Source of the DNA: Climacium dendroides
Taxonomy: Eukaryota > Streptophyta > Bryopsida > Hypnales > Climaciaceae
DNA length: 64,000 bases
Reading direction: 5' to 3'
NCBI GenBank assembly: GCA_950106755.1
Contig: OX467085.1
Location: forward strand, 4,666,001 to 4,730,000
Shown piece by piece: positions 13,043-23,060 of the stretch. Below the pieces are notes generated by a model that was given only the letters and a program-made list of their open reading frames with translations, searched no databases and had not been told where the DNA came from. Positions within the stretch are counted from its first letter, which is position 1. Each line of letters begins with the position of its first letter. Position numbers and translations under genes: made by a program.

Positions 13043-14207
13043 TTACAAAGAACAGCCCAATGCAACAAGCTCTTCTTCCAACTGTTTGGCGTTCTGAAAT
13101 ACAATGCCTCTCATTCCCACTGCAATTGCAGCTTCAACATTTTTACGTCTGCAACCAGAAAATTCATAATAATATTAACGATTAAATCAGAATCTAATGC
13201 GATCAGAACATTCCAAAAAAAGAAAGAGGGTTAAGAGCAACAACACCCACACAGTCTCCAGTCTCTCACCTGTCATCAACGAAAACGCAACTTGATGGGT
13301 CAAGCTTTAGCTGGCGAGCAGCCTCAAGATATATCTCCGATTCAAGCTTCCTCAATCCTGCGAACAGTCAGAAGAACATCAGAAAATCGATTGAACTTGG
13401 AAGTTCCTAGAAAACGCTACTGCAGACATCTGATATACATGTACTGTATCCATAACTAGGCTCTACTTTCACATTGCGAGCACAACGTACCGGCCATTCC
13501 GACCTTCTCATAAACCCTATTCGCTTCGCTTGGTAGGGTTTGTGAGATACGAGGGTCACCTTAAAGCCAAAATCAATGATTATCCTCTTCAGGTGTTTTC
13601 AAAGCATCGGACATGAGGACGTCACCCTACAGTACATTGGGTTACATCCTCCCGGTCAACTATGGTACAAACTAACCCCAGAAATAAACTCAATGAGAAT
13701 CATATCATCATGCTCAAAAAGAGCTAATTCCTACATAGAAAAAGAACAAGATTATGAGATATGACCAGAAACTCCCTTTCCAAAGCATAGGTAGCACATG
13801 AGCTAGTGACGAGCAGTCATACCCATTTTGCAGGAAAGGAAAGTCCAAGGCAGGTAGTTGGAGAGGTGCAGCTTGTCCTCAATCATGGTGTACCAACATG
13901 GATAGTTGGAGAATGCGTGCATGGTGAAACCGGCAGAAAGCAGTCGCTGCAAAAGCTCCTCCACACCTTCCAAGTAAATGTATCCCTTTCTCATACAATC
14001 CTTCAACCCTGGATGCCATCATCCACATAAGAAGGTCAGGATTACTAGGAAATTGTCATACCAAATTATCAAACTCAATAGTGCGAATGCAAAGGACTGG
14101 TGGTGAGATCGATACTAACCCTGGATGTCAAAATCTCGTCCATCAGAAATTTCTGCACCATGATCAAACCATACGACTTCTGACACCAGATTCTTCACAG
14201 ATATGGC
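13043..14207 (-). pseudogene. FMN hydrolase 1-like HAD phosphatase, 3' part (probably 5'-truncated)
   Basis: Four minus-strand exons (14207-14120, 14008-13823, 13357-13270, 13148-13043) join in phase and end at a TAA at 13,045-13,043. They encode FDIQGLKDCMRKGYIYLEGV, then HAFSNYPCWYTMIEDKL, LSNYLPWTFLSCKMG, SSCVFVDDRRKNVEAAIAVG and a C-terminal LEEELVALGCSL. This matches the plant chloroplast FMN hydrolase FHY1 group of HAD-superfamily phosphatases, which hydrolyse FMN to riboflavin. HAD motif II (Ser in AFSNYP) and the acidic motif IV (VFVDDR) are visible. The upstream exon carrying nucleophile motif I is not convincingly present, and the first exon listed may contain a one-base frameshift. 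A DVDGS motif at about 14,480-14,500 (minus) could be a relic of motif I, but this is weak. The neighbours are unrelated gene fragments in the same orientation. Confidence 0.75.
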
Positions 14208-14772
14208 CTGAAAATGTTTCACTAATAGATAAAAAAACACGTACTTTGAGAAAAGCACGAATTCGAGAAGCAATGAGAGGCAAAATGAAACGAAAGGGGA
14301 CGCAACGCCGGCATCTACAATCACTACAACAACGGTGAAGCTCATGATACAACAATGGCGACAACGAGGCTTCGTTTCCGTCCAGCACTCCAGCTCTGCC
14401 AAGGCAGTGTGGGTTGGACATAGTGTGACTGCTGCGCACTGGGATTTTGTTTGATGCACTTATCGCTCCATCAACCATGGACCCATCGACATCTAGGAGA
14501 ATCTTGAAATCCAGCGTTGCCATTTTCATTTCCCACATGTGTTCACCAGCAGAAACTTCCAACATAAAATGGTGCACACTGACCAAGTGGCTGTGATAAC
14601 GTTGATGAAACTCCCGACAGTAAATATTTGAAGAGAAGTGCAAGAGAATCTAAGTCGTGAAAAAAAGCGAGTGTGTGCTGATCAATTCTCAGTTACCAAT
14701 GAATACTAGTCCAGTTCGAAACTTCCTCTGAAATGCACAGCACTAAAATACTTGTAAGAATAGCACACTCAC

Positions 14773-15609
14773 CATCTAGAGTAAGATCCCTGAAGAAGGT
14801 CATAGTATCACTCTTCAGATAAAATGGTTCGACTGTCGCCGCAAATTTGCCCAAGTTCAGCGCAGCTGATCGTCGCACCATGGGCATATCATCGTGACAG
14901 AGCTGATTGTAAATTGCAGGCCGAAGAAGCTCCGGAGCACTAGGGTAAGCAATATGGAAAAGCCCGTAGGCTGACACTCTTGCGGTGAAGTATTCCCCAA
15001 CACCAAGCCTCTGTTGCCATCCATAAGGTAATAGAAAAAGTCAACAAAAGCAATAGAACAAAACCGTTGAAGGGACTTAAAAGAATACCATAAGTTGCCC
15101 TTCTTGTAGCAGAAAAAACCAGTCTCCAAACTAAGATCTAGCGCTTCCGGATACATTCATACTAACGCATTGATTCCCAGGTCAAAAGTCTCTTGCTTCC
15201 CTACAGTATACGCGTTGCGAACTTCCTCACTTCGGAGGGCAGAACGTATGTCGAAACCCTAGAATATAGATTGGCAACTGAAACCCTAAAAATTCCCTCC
15301 TCGCTAAAATGCCAACCGAAATTTCCGCGCTCACAGGTGCCCTAATACAATGTTGCAGAATGCTCTCGCAACACGTAATATTGTCTCCCTTCTCTTATAC
15401 GACATGTTTTGGGAACCCTAATCGAAATGAATAATGGAATCAATCCTCACACAATAACTATAAAAGATTTACAGCAGTCCAATATCCAGTTGAAGAAACA
15501 CAATACAGTATGTGCATCTCTCACAATATAGAGGTGCGGGTCAGTGGCTCTTCTCAATACTCACCTTGACAAGAGGAATGAACCACTCCTCGACGTCGCG
15601 CTCCTTTAT
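14773..15609 (-). pseudogene. PP2A scaffold subunit A (PR65/RCN1-like) fragment
   Basis: Two minus-strand exons (15609-15565 and 15010-14773) encode IKERDVEEWFIPLVK, then RLGVGEYFTARVSAYGLFHI and DMPMVRRSAALNLGKFAAT. These are characteristic HEAT-repeat sequences of the protein phosphatase 2A 65-kDa regulatory A subunit (RCN1/PP2AA in plants). Borders are canonical: CAAG|GTGAG, an acceptor CAACAG, then GATG|GTGAGT. The fragment covers only about 93 residues of a protein near 587. The expected continuation after DLTLDG is not found downstream; the only joinable exon gives about a dozen unrelated codons and a stop. No earlier exon is recognised upstream either. No in-frame stop lies inside the two exons, so the capture may be fairly recent, or the exons may be spliced into a chimeric transcript. 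Confidence 0.85.
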
Positions 15610-16330
15610 CTACGAGGACGAGTTCCTTGCGTCCCCCATGGGTGCAGCATTGGTCAGCGTCCCCTGCACGACGACTTCCCCCCTCATACCGCCAGTCCAT
15701 GCTATGGAACATAACAAAACACACACGCCTAGCTTCCATAACCAAGAAAACAAAGCCCGGAAAACTTTCGGAAAAAGCACCAACACCGCTCCAAATCACG
15801 AGAAAAGAAGTCAGTAACCCTAACCCCGAACTCTCGAAATCTCTGTCGTGAATGTCCGCTGTCACACAACTGCGCAATCCGTTACCCTCGAAATCACACA
15901 ACAAAATTGAACCCAAGAATCGTCGTCGAAGTCAGATGTGCTCTCCCGCGGAATCAGAACCGACGTAACCACCCCGAACCTCTGTACACCCAATCATCCC
16001 ATGAATGTGTGCATACTTTAGTGCACTTCACACGAATGCCCGTGTTGACCTAGACACCTTACGTTGCCAGAACCCGCTCTCACGTTTCCGCGTTCCCCGG
16101 GTTCCCGCGGAGTTCCCCATCTCCCCATGGAGAGCGTCCCCATACCCCGTAGGGGACCCATAACCATAAAAATTACCCACATAAGTATGAATACATGTAT
16201 AAATCCAGATACAAATTGATACCCAATGAGTCTGCTAGGTTGGGCCCGGGGTACAGGGCATCTTTCCTAGGATATAAGGAATCTTCTCCGGGGCACCAGG
16301 CCACTTTCCAGGGGTACCTTATTTTTCAAA
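15610..16330. other. GC-rich right edge of the gene-fragment island
   Basis: This segment contains AAACCCTA-type telo-box-like motifs (also at about 15,257 and 15,281 just upstream) and a strongly C/G-rich stretch near 16,085-16,160 with repeated TTCCCC. No further exon is recognised. It could hold the promoter or terminal region of the captured block. Confidence 0.35.
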
Positions 16331-16368
16331 ATATGGCCCTTTTGGCATCCCGTAAGGGCTTCAACAAT

Positions 16369-17335
16369 TTAACCCCTAAATGCTCAAACTGCGTTTTTTG
16401 GAATCATAGTAATTTCAGGTAGCTCACTACAAATGCAATTTTCATTTTTTTTCTTTGAAATTTTCACACAACATGTGTTTGAGGAGTAGCTTGAAGGCCC
16501 AACAATTTTCATAACTTTTGACTACATGGTTCAAAAGTTATTGCATGATATATTGTTTTCATTACTGAGTAGGCAGCTTAGGTAGCAAAAAAAAACTTTT
16601 CGAAAATCACTTTTTTTTTAAAAAAAAAATTGAAATCCTTTATTTAGATTTTTAAGTATATGAAACACTTTGAATCCTTCCATTTTGATTTATGAAATGA
16701 AAGTCATGGGAGTTTTAGTTTGTAGATAGTTTGTGGATAGTTTGTAGAAAGTTTTAGAATCTCTACTCTCAAATAAACTTTGAATTCCTTTGTTTAATTT
16801 AGTTTTTAATGCTTTGGAGGAAGAATAAAGCATTGGGTGTATATTGTTTATTACAACATTTCAATCATTGGAATTGGCATTTTTCAATTTTGTGAATAAA
16901 TTGTTAATAATTTAGTATTTTGAATCATTTCCACCACCTTTCTACTTACTATTTTTTCCTACATGTTGTACAATTCCAAATGGTTTGAAAATTTTCAAGC
17001 ATGTAGCCAACTTGACTTAAAGAATGTTTCCAAAGAATTTCAACCATTTTGGATATTTTATCATACAGATGTGGCCTTCTAAAGTGGAGCTGCCCAGATT
17101 TTTGCAGGGATAAAAAATGGATATTTGTCACTTCAAACACTTATATCTTGAAATCTACAAGGCAGAAATTTCTGAAATTCTTTCCACATCTTTTGGAACT
17201 AGAGTACTACAACTGAAGGTCTTATGGTTACATTTGTCCAAAACCATTTTCTTATAAAAAAATTGGATCTTATACTAGAAGTGGTAGTTTTGAGGAGTTT
17301 TTTGTGAAACATAGTCAAATTCATTTAGGGGTTAA
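16369..17335 (+). mobile_element. Family A copy 1, ~970 bp with terminal inverted repeats
   Basis: Starts with TTAACCCCTAAATG (16,369-16,382) and ends with its reverse complement CATTTAGGGGTTAA (17,322-17,335). Related copies are at 18,370-19,275 (+), about 32,380-34,040 (-) and 58,496-59,400 (-). An open minus-strand frame at 17,140-16,949 (63 codons from a GTG) is shared with the 58.6-kb copy. No transposase is encoded, so this is a non-autonomous DNA-transposon-like element or similar dispersed repeat. Confidence 0.7.
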
Positions 17336-18369
17336 GCAATGAGAGAAATTTCAAAAAAATTACTCAAATTTAGGCAAATTTTTTTTTGTTGCCCTCTATC
17401 CTTTGTTTCAAGTTGATTTGGTGATAACCTTTGTTCCCAAGCACCAATTGAGGAAAAAATCAAATTCCAACAAAGCATATCAGTTTTTTTTTGCTTCCAA
17501 TTTTAAAAACAAACAAACCATGACGAGAATTCAGCTTGTAGGTACGTGCCTAAAATCCCATTTACCTTCCAAAGGGTTTAGGGTCTTCTTCTAGGGGGTG
17601 AAGAGCAATAAAAAAATTCTTTGAAGTAGAGTAATTTTGGTCCATTGATTCCTTAAAAGAATGCATGCATATGCAAGGGATGGCTGAAGCAATACTCAAC
17701 CACCAATACATATGTAACTATATTTGTAGATAGCAATGTATCCTACTATTGGCTAATCTTTGGCAATTTCATATTTTTAGAATTAGCAAATCATTCTTAA
17801 TTTTTATTTATATAGGAAGGCCCTTTTACAATTGTAATTTCATAAATATGTTAAATCTTTGTATCCTACTTAATTAGAAAATAAATGAATTGATTAGACA
17901 TTGCTATGAAACCATTATAGCAAATGCACAACAATCTCAAATTTTCACACTTTTATGAATCCAAATCAAATTTTTTTACAATTGATACAAGGCATTTGAT
18001 TTGACAGTGCAACCTTAAAATCAAAAACCCTAGAGCTTTACATGTTCAGGGGTCAATGAGGTTTACTTCTATTAATAGTCATCTTTTCAACACATTCTCA
18101 TAGTAGGAGAGTTGTTAGTAGTTGAAGGGCAGAGGGCAAGTGTAGAGGTACTCCTAATAGAGCTAAATATAGGACTACTTGCTACTATACATTGATTTAG
18201 GCAGTTCAAAAAACCATAGTCACCAAACATACAAAGTTAATTATGTCCATGAGAATGGAAAGGAGATTTTGCTATGGGTTTTTCAAAGGGAGACTAGGGC
18301 AAAGAAAGTCCACATAACAAAAGACTAGATTGGATTGTTTGAAAAGAGAGGTAGATGTAGATGAAGGTG
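17336..18369. other. AT-rich spacer between family A copies
   Basis: No gene or distinct repeat recognised. It separates two same-orientation copies of family A. Confidence 0.4.
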
Positions 18370-19275
18370 CTTTTTTTGGCAACCTAGATATTTTGGATAG
18401 GTACATGTGTCTAGAGATTTTATTATTTCTCTTTGAAATTTCCACACAATATGTACACAAGGACCACCTGTAAGTCACACACTTCAAAAGCTATTGCATG
18501 ACATTTTGTTTTTTTTCTCAACTCAAACAGTTCGAGCAGATCTAAAAGAAAAACTATTTTTATAAATTAAAATTGTAAATGGATTCCTTAGTTTTCTACA
18601 AGCTTTAGGGGCTTTGGATCATTCCATTTGAATCAGTGGGTTACAAGCCAAGAGGATTTTTTTGCTTGCTGGCAATTATGGATTAATTACTTTAAAATAA
18701 AACTTGGAGGTTTAGGATTGAACTCAATTTTGAATATTCTTCAAAAAAACAAAAATAAATTGGGTGTAGATTGTTTACAACACTGATATAATCACTAAAA
18801 CCAATTTTTTTCAATCACCAAACCAAATTATTAAGAGTTGATTATTTTGAACCATTGGCTACCTCATTCTGTTTATATACTAGTTTTCTCTTGTATGTTT
18901 TAGGATTCCAAATGTTTGAAAATTTGCAAGCTTGTTACCAACTTGAGTCAAGGCATAGATCCAAAGAACCATGCCACCAACCTAGGCATTTGTTCATGCC
19001 AATGTGAGCTCATAAAGTGCATCCAGCTCTTTTTTGCAAGGTTTAAAAAAGGATTCTTATGAATCCAAACGTTAATGTCTTGCCATGTATGTGGTGGATT
19101 TTTATTTGTTTTTTTAATTCTCTGTGAATTCCTTTTGAACAAACTTGCTACAAGATCCTACAGTGACATGTGTCATAATTTCTCTACTATTTTCCAAATT
19201 TGCTATTGGTGCTAGAAATGACAATTCTAGAGCATTCTTTTGGTAAAAACATAGCTTGGTCCTTTAGGGGTCAAT
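18370..19275 (+). mobile_element. Family A copy 2 (diverged)
   Basis: Same order of landmarks as copy 1: 'ttctctttgaaatttccaca', 'agctattgcatgacatttt', 'attgggtgtagattgttta', then 'tttttgcaaggttt'. It ends at TTTAGGGGTCAA (about 19,262-19,273), a mutated form of the family terminus. It is more decayed than copies 1 and 4, and the shared open frame is disrupted. Confidence 0.6.
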
Positions 19276-19289
19276 TCCAGAGATGGATA

Positions 19290-19640
19290 TGCATCCAAAA
19301 AGAAAGGGACAAAAAAAAATAAGACATCTAGTAGAATTAGGTTGGTAACATATATTGTGGCTCTAGTTAGTGGAGTAGACACACACGTGCGATTGGTAGG
19401 CTACATATTGCACTTCAACTCATGTCAACTGCTTAGAGCTACATCCAAGAAGATTTAGTGGCTACACCAAATAGTGAAATTAGAGCACTTTGCAATTAAG
19501 GTTGCTTAATGCCAAGAAAGTTACTACAAAAGCCATCGATTGCAACAAATCTTTCTACATGTACTTCCATCTGTGCACGCAGAGGTTTGCAGGTTCTAAT
19601 TACATCAATAGCAAATCAAAAAATACTATAATATTAGAGA
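19290..19640 (+). repeat. Family B copy 3 (partial)
   Basis: Similar to part of the larger B2 segment at 50,800-51,110: 'gtgaaattagagcactttgc', then 'gccaagaaagtta.taca aaagccatc' and 'tgtgcac..gagtttc'. It lacks the retroposon that interrupts B2 at 50,891-50,971 and so serves as the empty site for that insertion. Confidence 0.6.
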
Positions 19641-20030
19641 GTTATATACATAGCATGGCCCATTGAAAAATCAATGGGGAGCAACGTGATTTCACTAAGG
19701 TGGATACACCCAAAAGCGCCACTTTTTGGTCTATCGATAATTTGAAGGCTCAGTAGATAATTGTGAATACAAGATTGTAAAGAGATGAGTATATAAGGAA
19801 GAAACACACAAAAATATTTCAAATTTTGACAAATATGAGACCACATTAGGGGTACAAAGTTTTGGTAGTAGAGTGTTCCAAAGCACTCACACGTTGTATT
19901 GAAAATCAACATGCACATGCACAAAGTTCCCCTCCCAAGGTGTTAGAATGAAAAGAAATGGAGTTGCAATAGTGTTTAAAACAATAAAGAAAAAAAAACA
20001 AATTAGCAACCAACAAGTAATAGAAAAGCT
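19641..20030. other. Unassigned AT-rich DNA
   Basis: No recognisable gene or repeat. A 96-codon minus-strand frame (19,924-19,634) has no known motif. Confidence 0.35.
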
Positions 20031-20106
20031 TGTCAGTAATCAATGGGAATTGTCCATGTGTTTCTTATTTTTTTTTTTTGGAAACAAATGTAGGACATTA
20101 ATTTGG

Positions 20107-20336
20107 GCCATCAAATTGGGCCCCATAGGGTAAATTTCAAGTTAATGGGGGGTAAAATAAAAACCTGCCCCTATTTTTGTGCTATCACTAGGGTATGTTC
20201 TACACTCCTAGCTAATTTGGGGTCTCTGATTGTGAATATGAATTCAAAATTTGCAAAAAAATATTTGTGCAAAAAATTAAAAATTCCAGTGTTTTCTCTT
20301 GGGGTAAATCTAGCCCATGGGGCCTAGTTTGATGGC
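20107..20336. mobile_element. ~230-bp inverted-repeat (MITE-like) element
   Basis: The left end GCCATCAAATTGGGCCCCAT (20,107 on) and the right end (reverse complement of 20,314-20,336, GCCATCAAACTAGGCCCCAT) are inverted repeats of about 23 bp with two mismatches and one gap. Just outside lie two similar copies of AATTGTCCATGTGTTTC (about 20,048) and AATTGTCCATGTATTTC (about 20,384). The element may therefore have split a retroposon tail or created a long flanking duplication. It has no coding capacity. Confidence 0.5.
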
Positions 20337-20339
20337 ATG

Positions 20340-21870
20340 ATATAACATGCCCTAAAACAAACGGGATAGGCCCCATTTTCATTAATTGTCCATGTATTTC
20401 AAAGAAGAGAAAAGAATGATTACCTTGTCAAAGAAACATATTAATATGCAATATTTTTTTTTTAACAAATGGCAAGCCATTGCATTAAAAAAACTAGAAT
20501 AGAACACACAACTTCCAAGCCACAAGGACTGGAAAAGAGAAAAAGGAGCCAAAGGAACCAAGAAAAAAAAAAAAAAAAGGAACGAAGAGAAACTAGGAAG
20601 AAGAGGACCTTGAAAAGTCCAAGTAATGGTAGAATCCTATCTATAGGCTAAAATAGGGGATTGAAGCCAGATAGCATCAAATTTGGATTAATATGTGATA
20701 TGAGCTTAGAAGCATGTTACTAGTACCAAAATAGCCGATGGTTCTTTGATGAACCATCACATTCACTCAGTGACAATTTTTTAGTAGATAACTACACCAT
20801 TTAAGGGCTTAATCTAGGGTGCACTGTAAGGCACTATGCCATAATGGGTGTATCCACTATGTTTAGTCTAATTCAAAGTTAGCAAGTGGATTTGGGAAAA
20901 AAAAGCAATTGCAATTAGATACATCAACAAAAAGGCTTGCAAAAATTATAGTAGATTTTTTGCATTGTCATAATCTACAAAGCCATTGTGATCGTCACCT
21001 ATTGTGACTGTCAACCATTATTAGGGACATATATATATATATATATATTTATTTATTTAGAGAGGGTGGGGTGAAGTGGGGGCTGTGGGGCACATTGGGG
21101 ACATGTTTCACCAACTATTACCCTTTAATCCCCAAGTTCCACCGTTTGGAAAAATGGTGGATCCCATTATTTCTTCTATTTATCAATCACCAGAAGAATT
21201 TTATAGATTTTCTTCAATTTTTGACACAAATAAAGGAAACCTTTACTGCAAGGAGAATAAACAAAAGACACTCAATTGGAAGTGACTTGAGAGGTGGTAA
21301 GCCAATCAATGGCTAGAGCTAATTTATAGTTACATTAGGCACCCATTGGATGCAATGAAGTTGCATTGAAAGGACATAAGAAATCTACAATTGTGCTATC
21401 ATTTTATGGATGTAGGATGCAATGGCCTAGAAAGGGTCGAATTAGGATCAAAGCAAACAATGCAAAACACAAGAGATTCCACCTCATGTCGTAAACCCAG
21501 CCATCTACCTCACATTCCTACATCCTAATATTGGAGGCACTATTATTATTGCTTCAACTTTTGTGGTCAAAAGAGGAGGGGAAGCTTGGATGTGTGACAC
21601 TGGTGAATTCATTACGTTTGATAAAGACCACAACCTTGCCACAAGGGTGGGTGGGAATTCCAATTGTCAACTTCTCCTTCCATTTTGGTCATGTTTGTGG
21701 CATTGTCCTTGCACTCCTTTGGCCAACCAATGCCTGCACTCATGGATCCTTTCTCGACTCTGTTGGTGGCAACCACAACAAAGCCAACTTCTAAGGCACT
21801 AGCTTTGGCTCCTTCTAATCCTACCATTGCAAGGGTTGGTGTGGATAAGGAGAAACAGTGGCGAGAGCAC
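20340..21870. other. AT-rich spacer with simple repeats
   Basis: Contains an A-rich/purine-rich tract (about 20,540-20,600), a perfect 8-bp stem hairpin GATGGTTC/GAACCATC (20,737-20,758), and an (AT)n microsatellite at 21,029-21,048. No gene is recognised. Confidence 0.45.
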
Positions 21871-21873
21871 CGA

Positions 21874-23060
21874 TTACGTGTGCTTTGGTCCTCTCAAGTC
21901 ATAAGATAGCTTCGCAACCTCCATCGCAGGATGTTCCAAGAGTACTAGTTGGTGGATTGAACCACCACCTTCCATGGCGGAGGAGAGATAGGGAGATTGC
22001 ATCGAGTATGGCACGGGACTAGTGCCATGCGGAGCAAGTGTTGGAGTTTGGGTTTGTAGCAGTTCCAAATTCATAGAGGCCGTAGGCCACACTTGTGTCC
22101 TCTGAAACTCTAGTGCACGCTCGACAAAAATGCTAAGAAAACCAATCAAAGGTGTTGTAGGCACTTCTCCAGTGTCCAATTTGTTCAACAAGAGTTGGAG
22201 CTCTAAAGAGATGTGATGTCGCATGACCTCCCCCCAGTTCACCTTTGCACCACCACATGCAGCAAGTACAAGAAGGAACCAATCGATTTTGACATTCTCG
22301 ATGTCACGTTGGGCAAAGACAGTCCGCAGAATGCCTTTGAAGCGTATCCATACCACGTCATCCTGGAGGTCACCTGTCACCATCTGCAAATCACATGCAC
22401 AATACATTTTGAGCATGTGAAACCTCAAATCACCACATCCAAAAACAAAATGGACCATGGAGGTAGCCACTTCCAAGAGAAAGAGACACCAAAAGGATTG
22501 CAGTCAAAATGCCAATGTTCCGTGAGATCAAGTGCATAAAGTTACGTGAGGGTGTGGCCATGGATCGCCTTTGCAAGAAGTTGCAAGATAGTCGTAGGAA
22601 GGAGGTAGCTGAAAGTCCCTCAATTCCTGAATCTTTGTAATCCCACAGAAGTCAAATCCCATGCAAACCATGAGATACTCTTTGAGTTTGAGGTCACAGT
22701 CAAACCCACGCACTTTGCCTCGAAAGACCATTTCCATGGAATCTGAGTGGTCCACCCAAGCTGTCTGAAGCCAATGGGCCACTGGCACCCAACGTACATC
22801 AACACGTGCATCAGCCCAAACAGCGGCCAAACCAGCAGCCATAGCAATGGGACCTTCCTCAGAATCCATTCCCCACAACTTCCTGTCCTTGTCACAGTTC
22901 TTCCATTTCATGCAACAAAGGCTCCTCCTGGATGCTGCCATGGCCTCCTTTGATGATGTGTCTAAGACAAAATTGAGGCAAACAAGGTTGTCACTAGAAT
23001 GGTGGCAATTGGAATGGCTGGCCTCATACAACAAAGGGGACACATTTGTTGGTGCCACTT
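21874..23060 (-). pseudogene. Decayed relative of the 35-37 kb coiled-coil ORF
   Basis: Two minus-strand open segments in different frames (23,058-22,528 and 22,476-21,874) appear to be a broken gene. The second contains CGGAKVNWGEVMRHH followed by PLIGFLSIFVERALEFQ. This parallels LQGGRVNWSELMITHLH and VMNVLTYLFERSVEQQ in the 714-codon ORF at 35,058-37,202. The order of the matching blocks is the same. The coiled-coil and C-terminal parts are not found. GC content is visibly higher than in the flanks. Function is unknown; the pattern suggests a multi-copy, probably mobile-element-associated family. Confidence 0.5.

Noticed and set aside
14164..14643. 159-codon minus-strand frame starting MHFSSNIYC
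   Set aside because: It overlaps the FHY1-like exons in another frame; only a DVDGS motif is suggestive, and splice-supported exons explain the downstream half.
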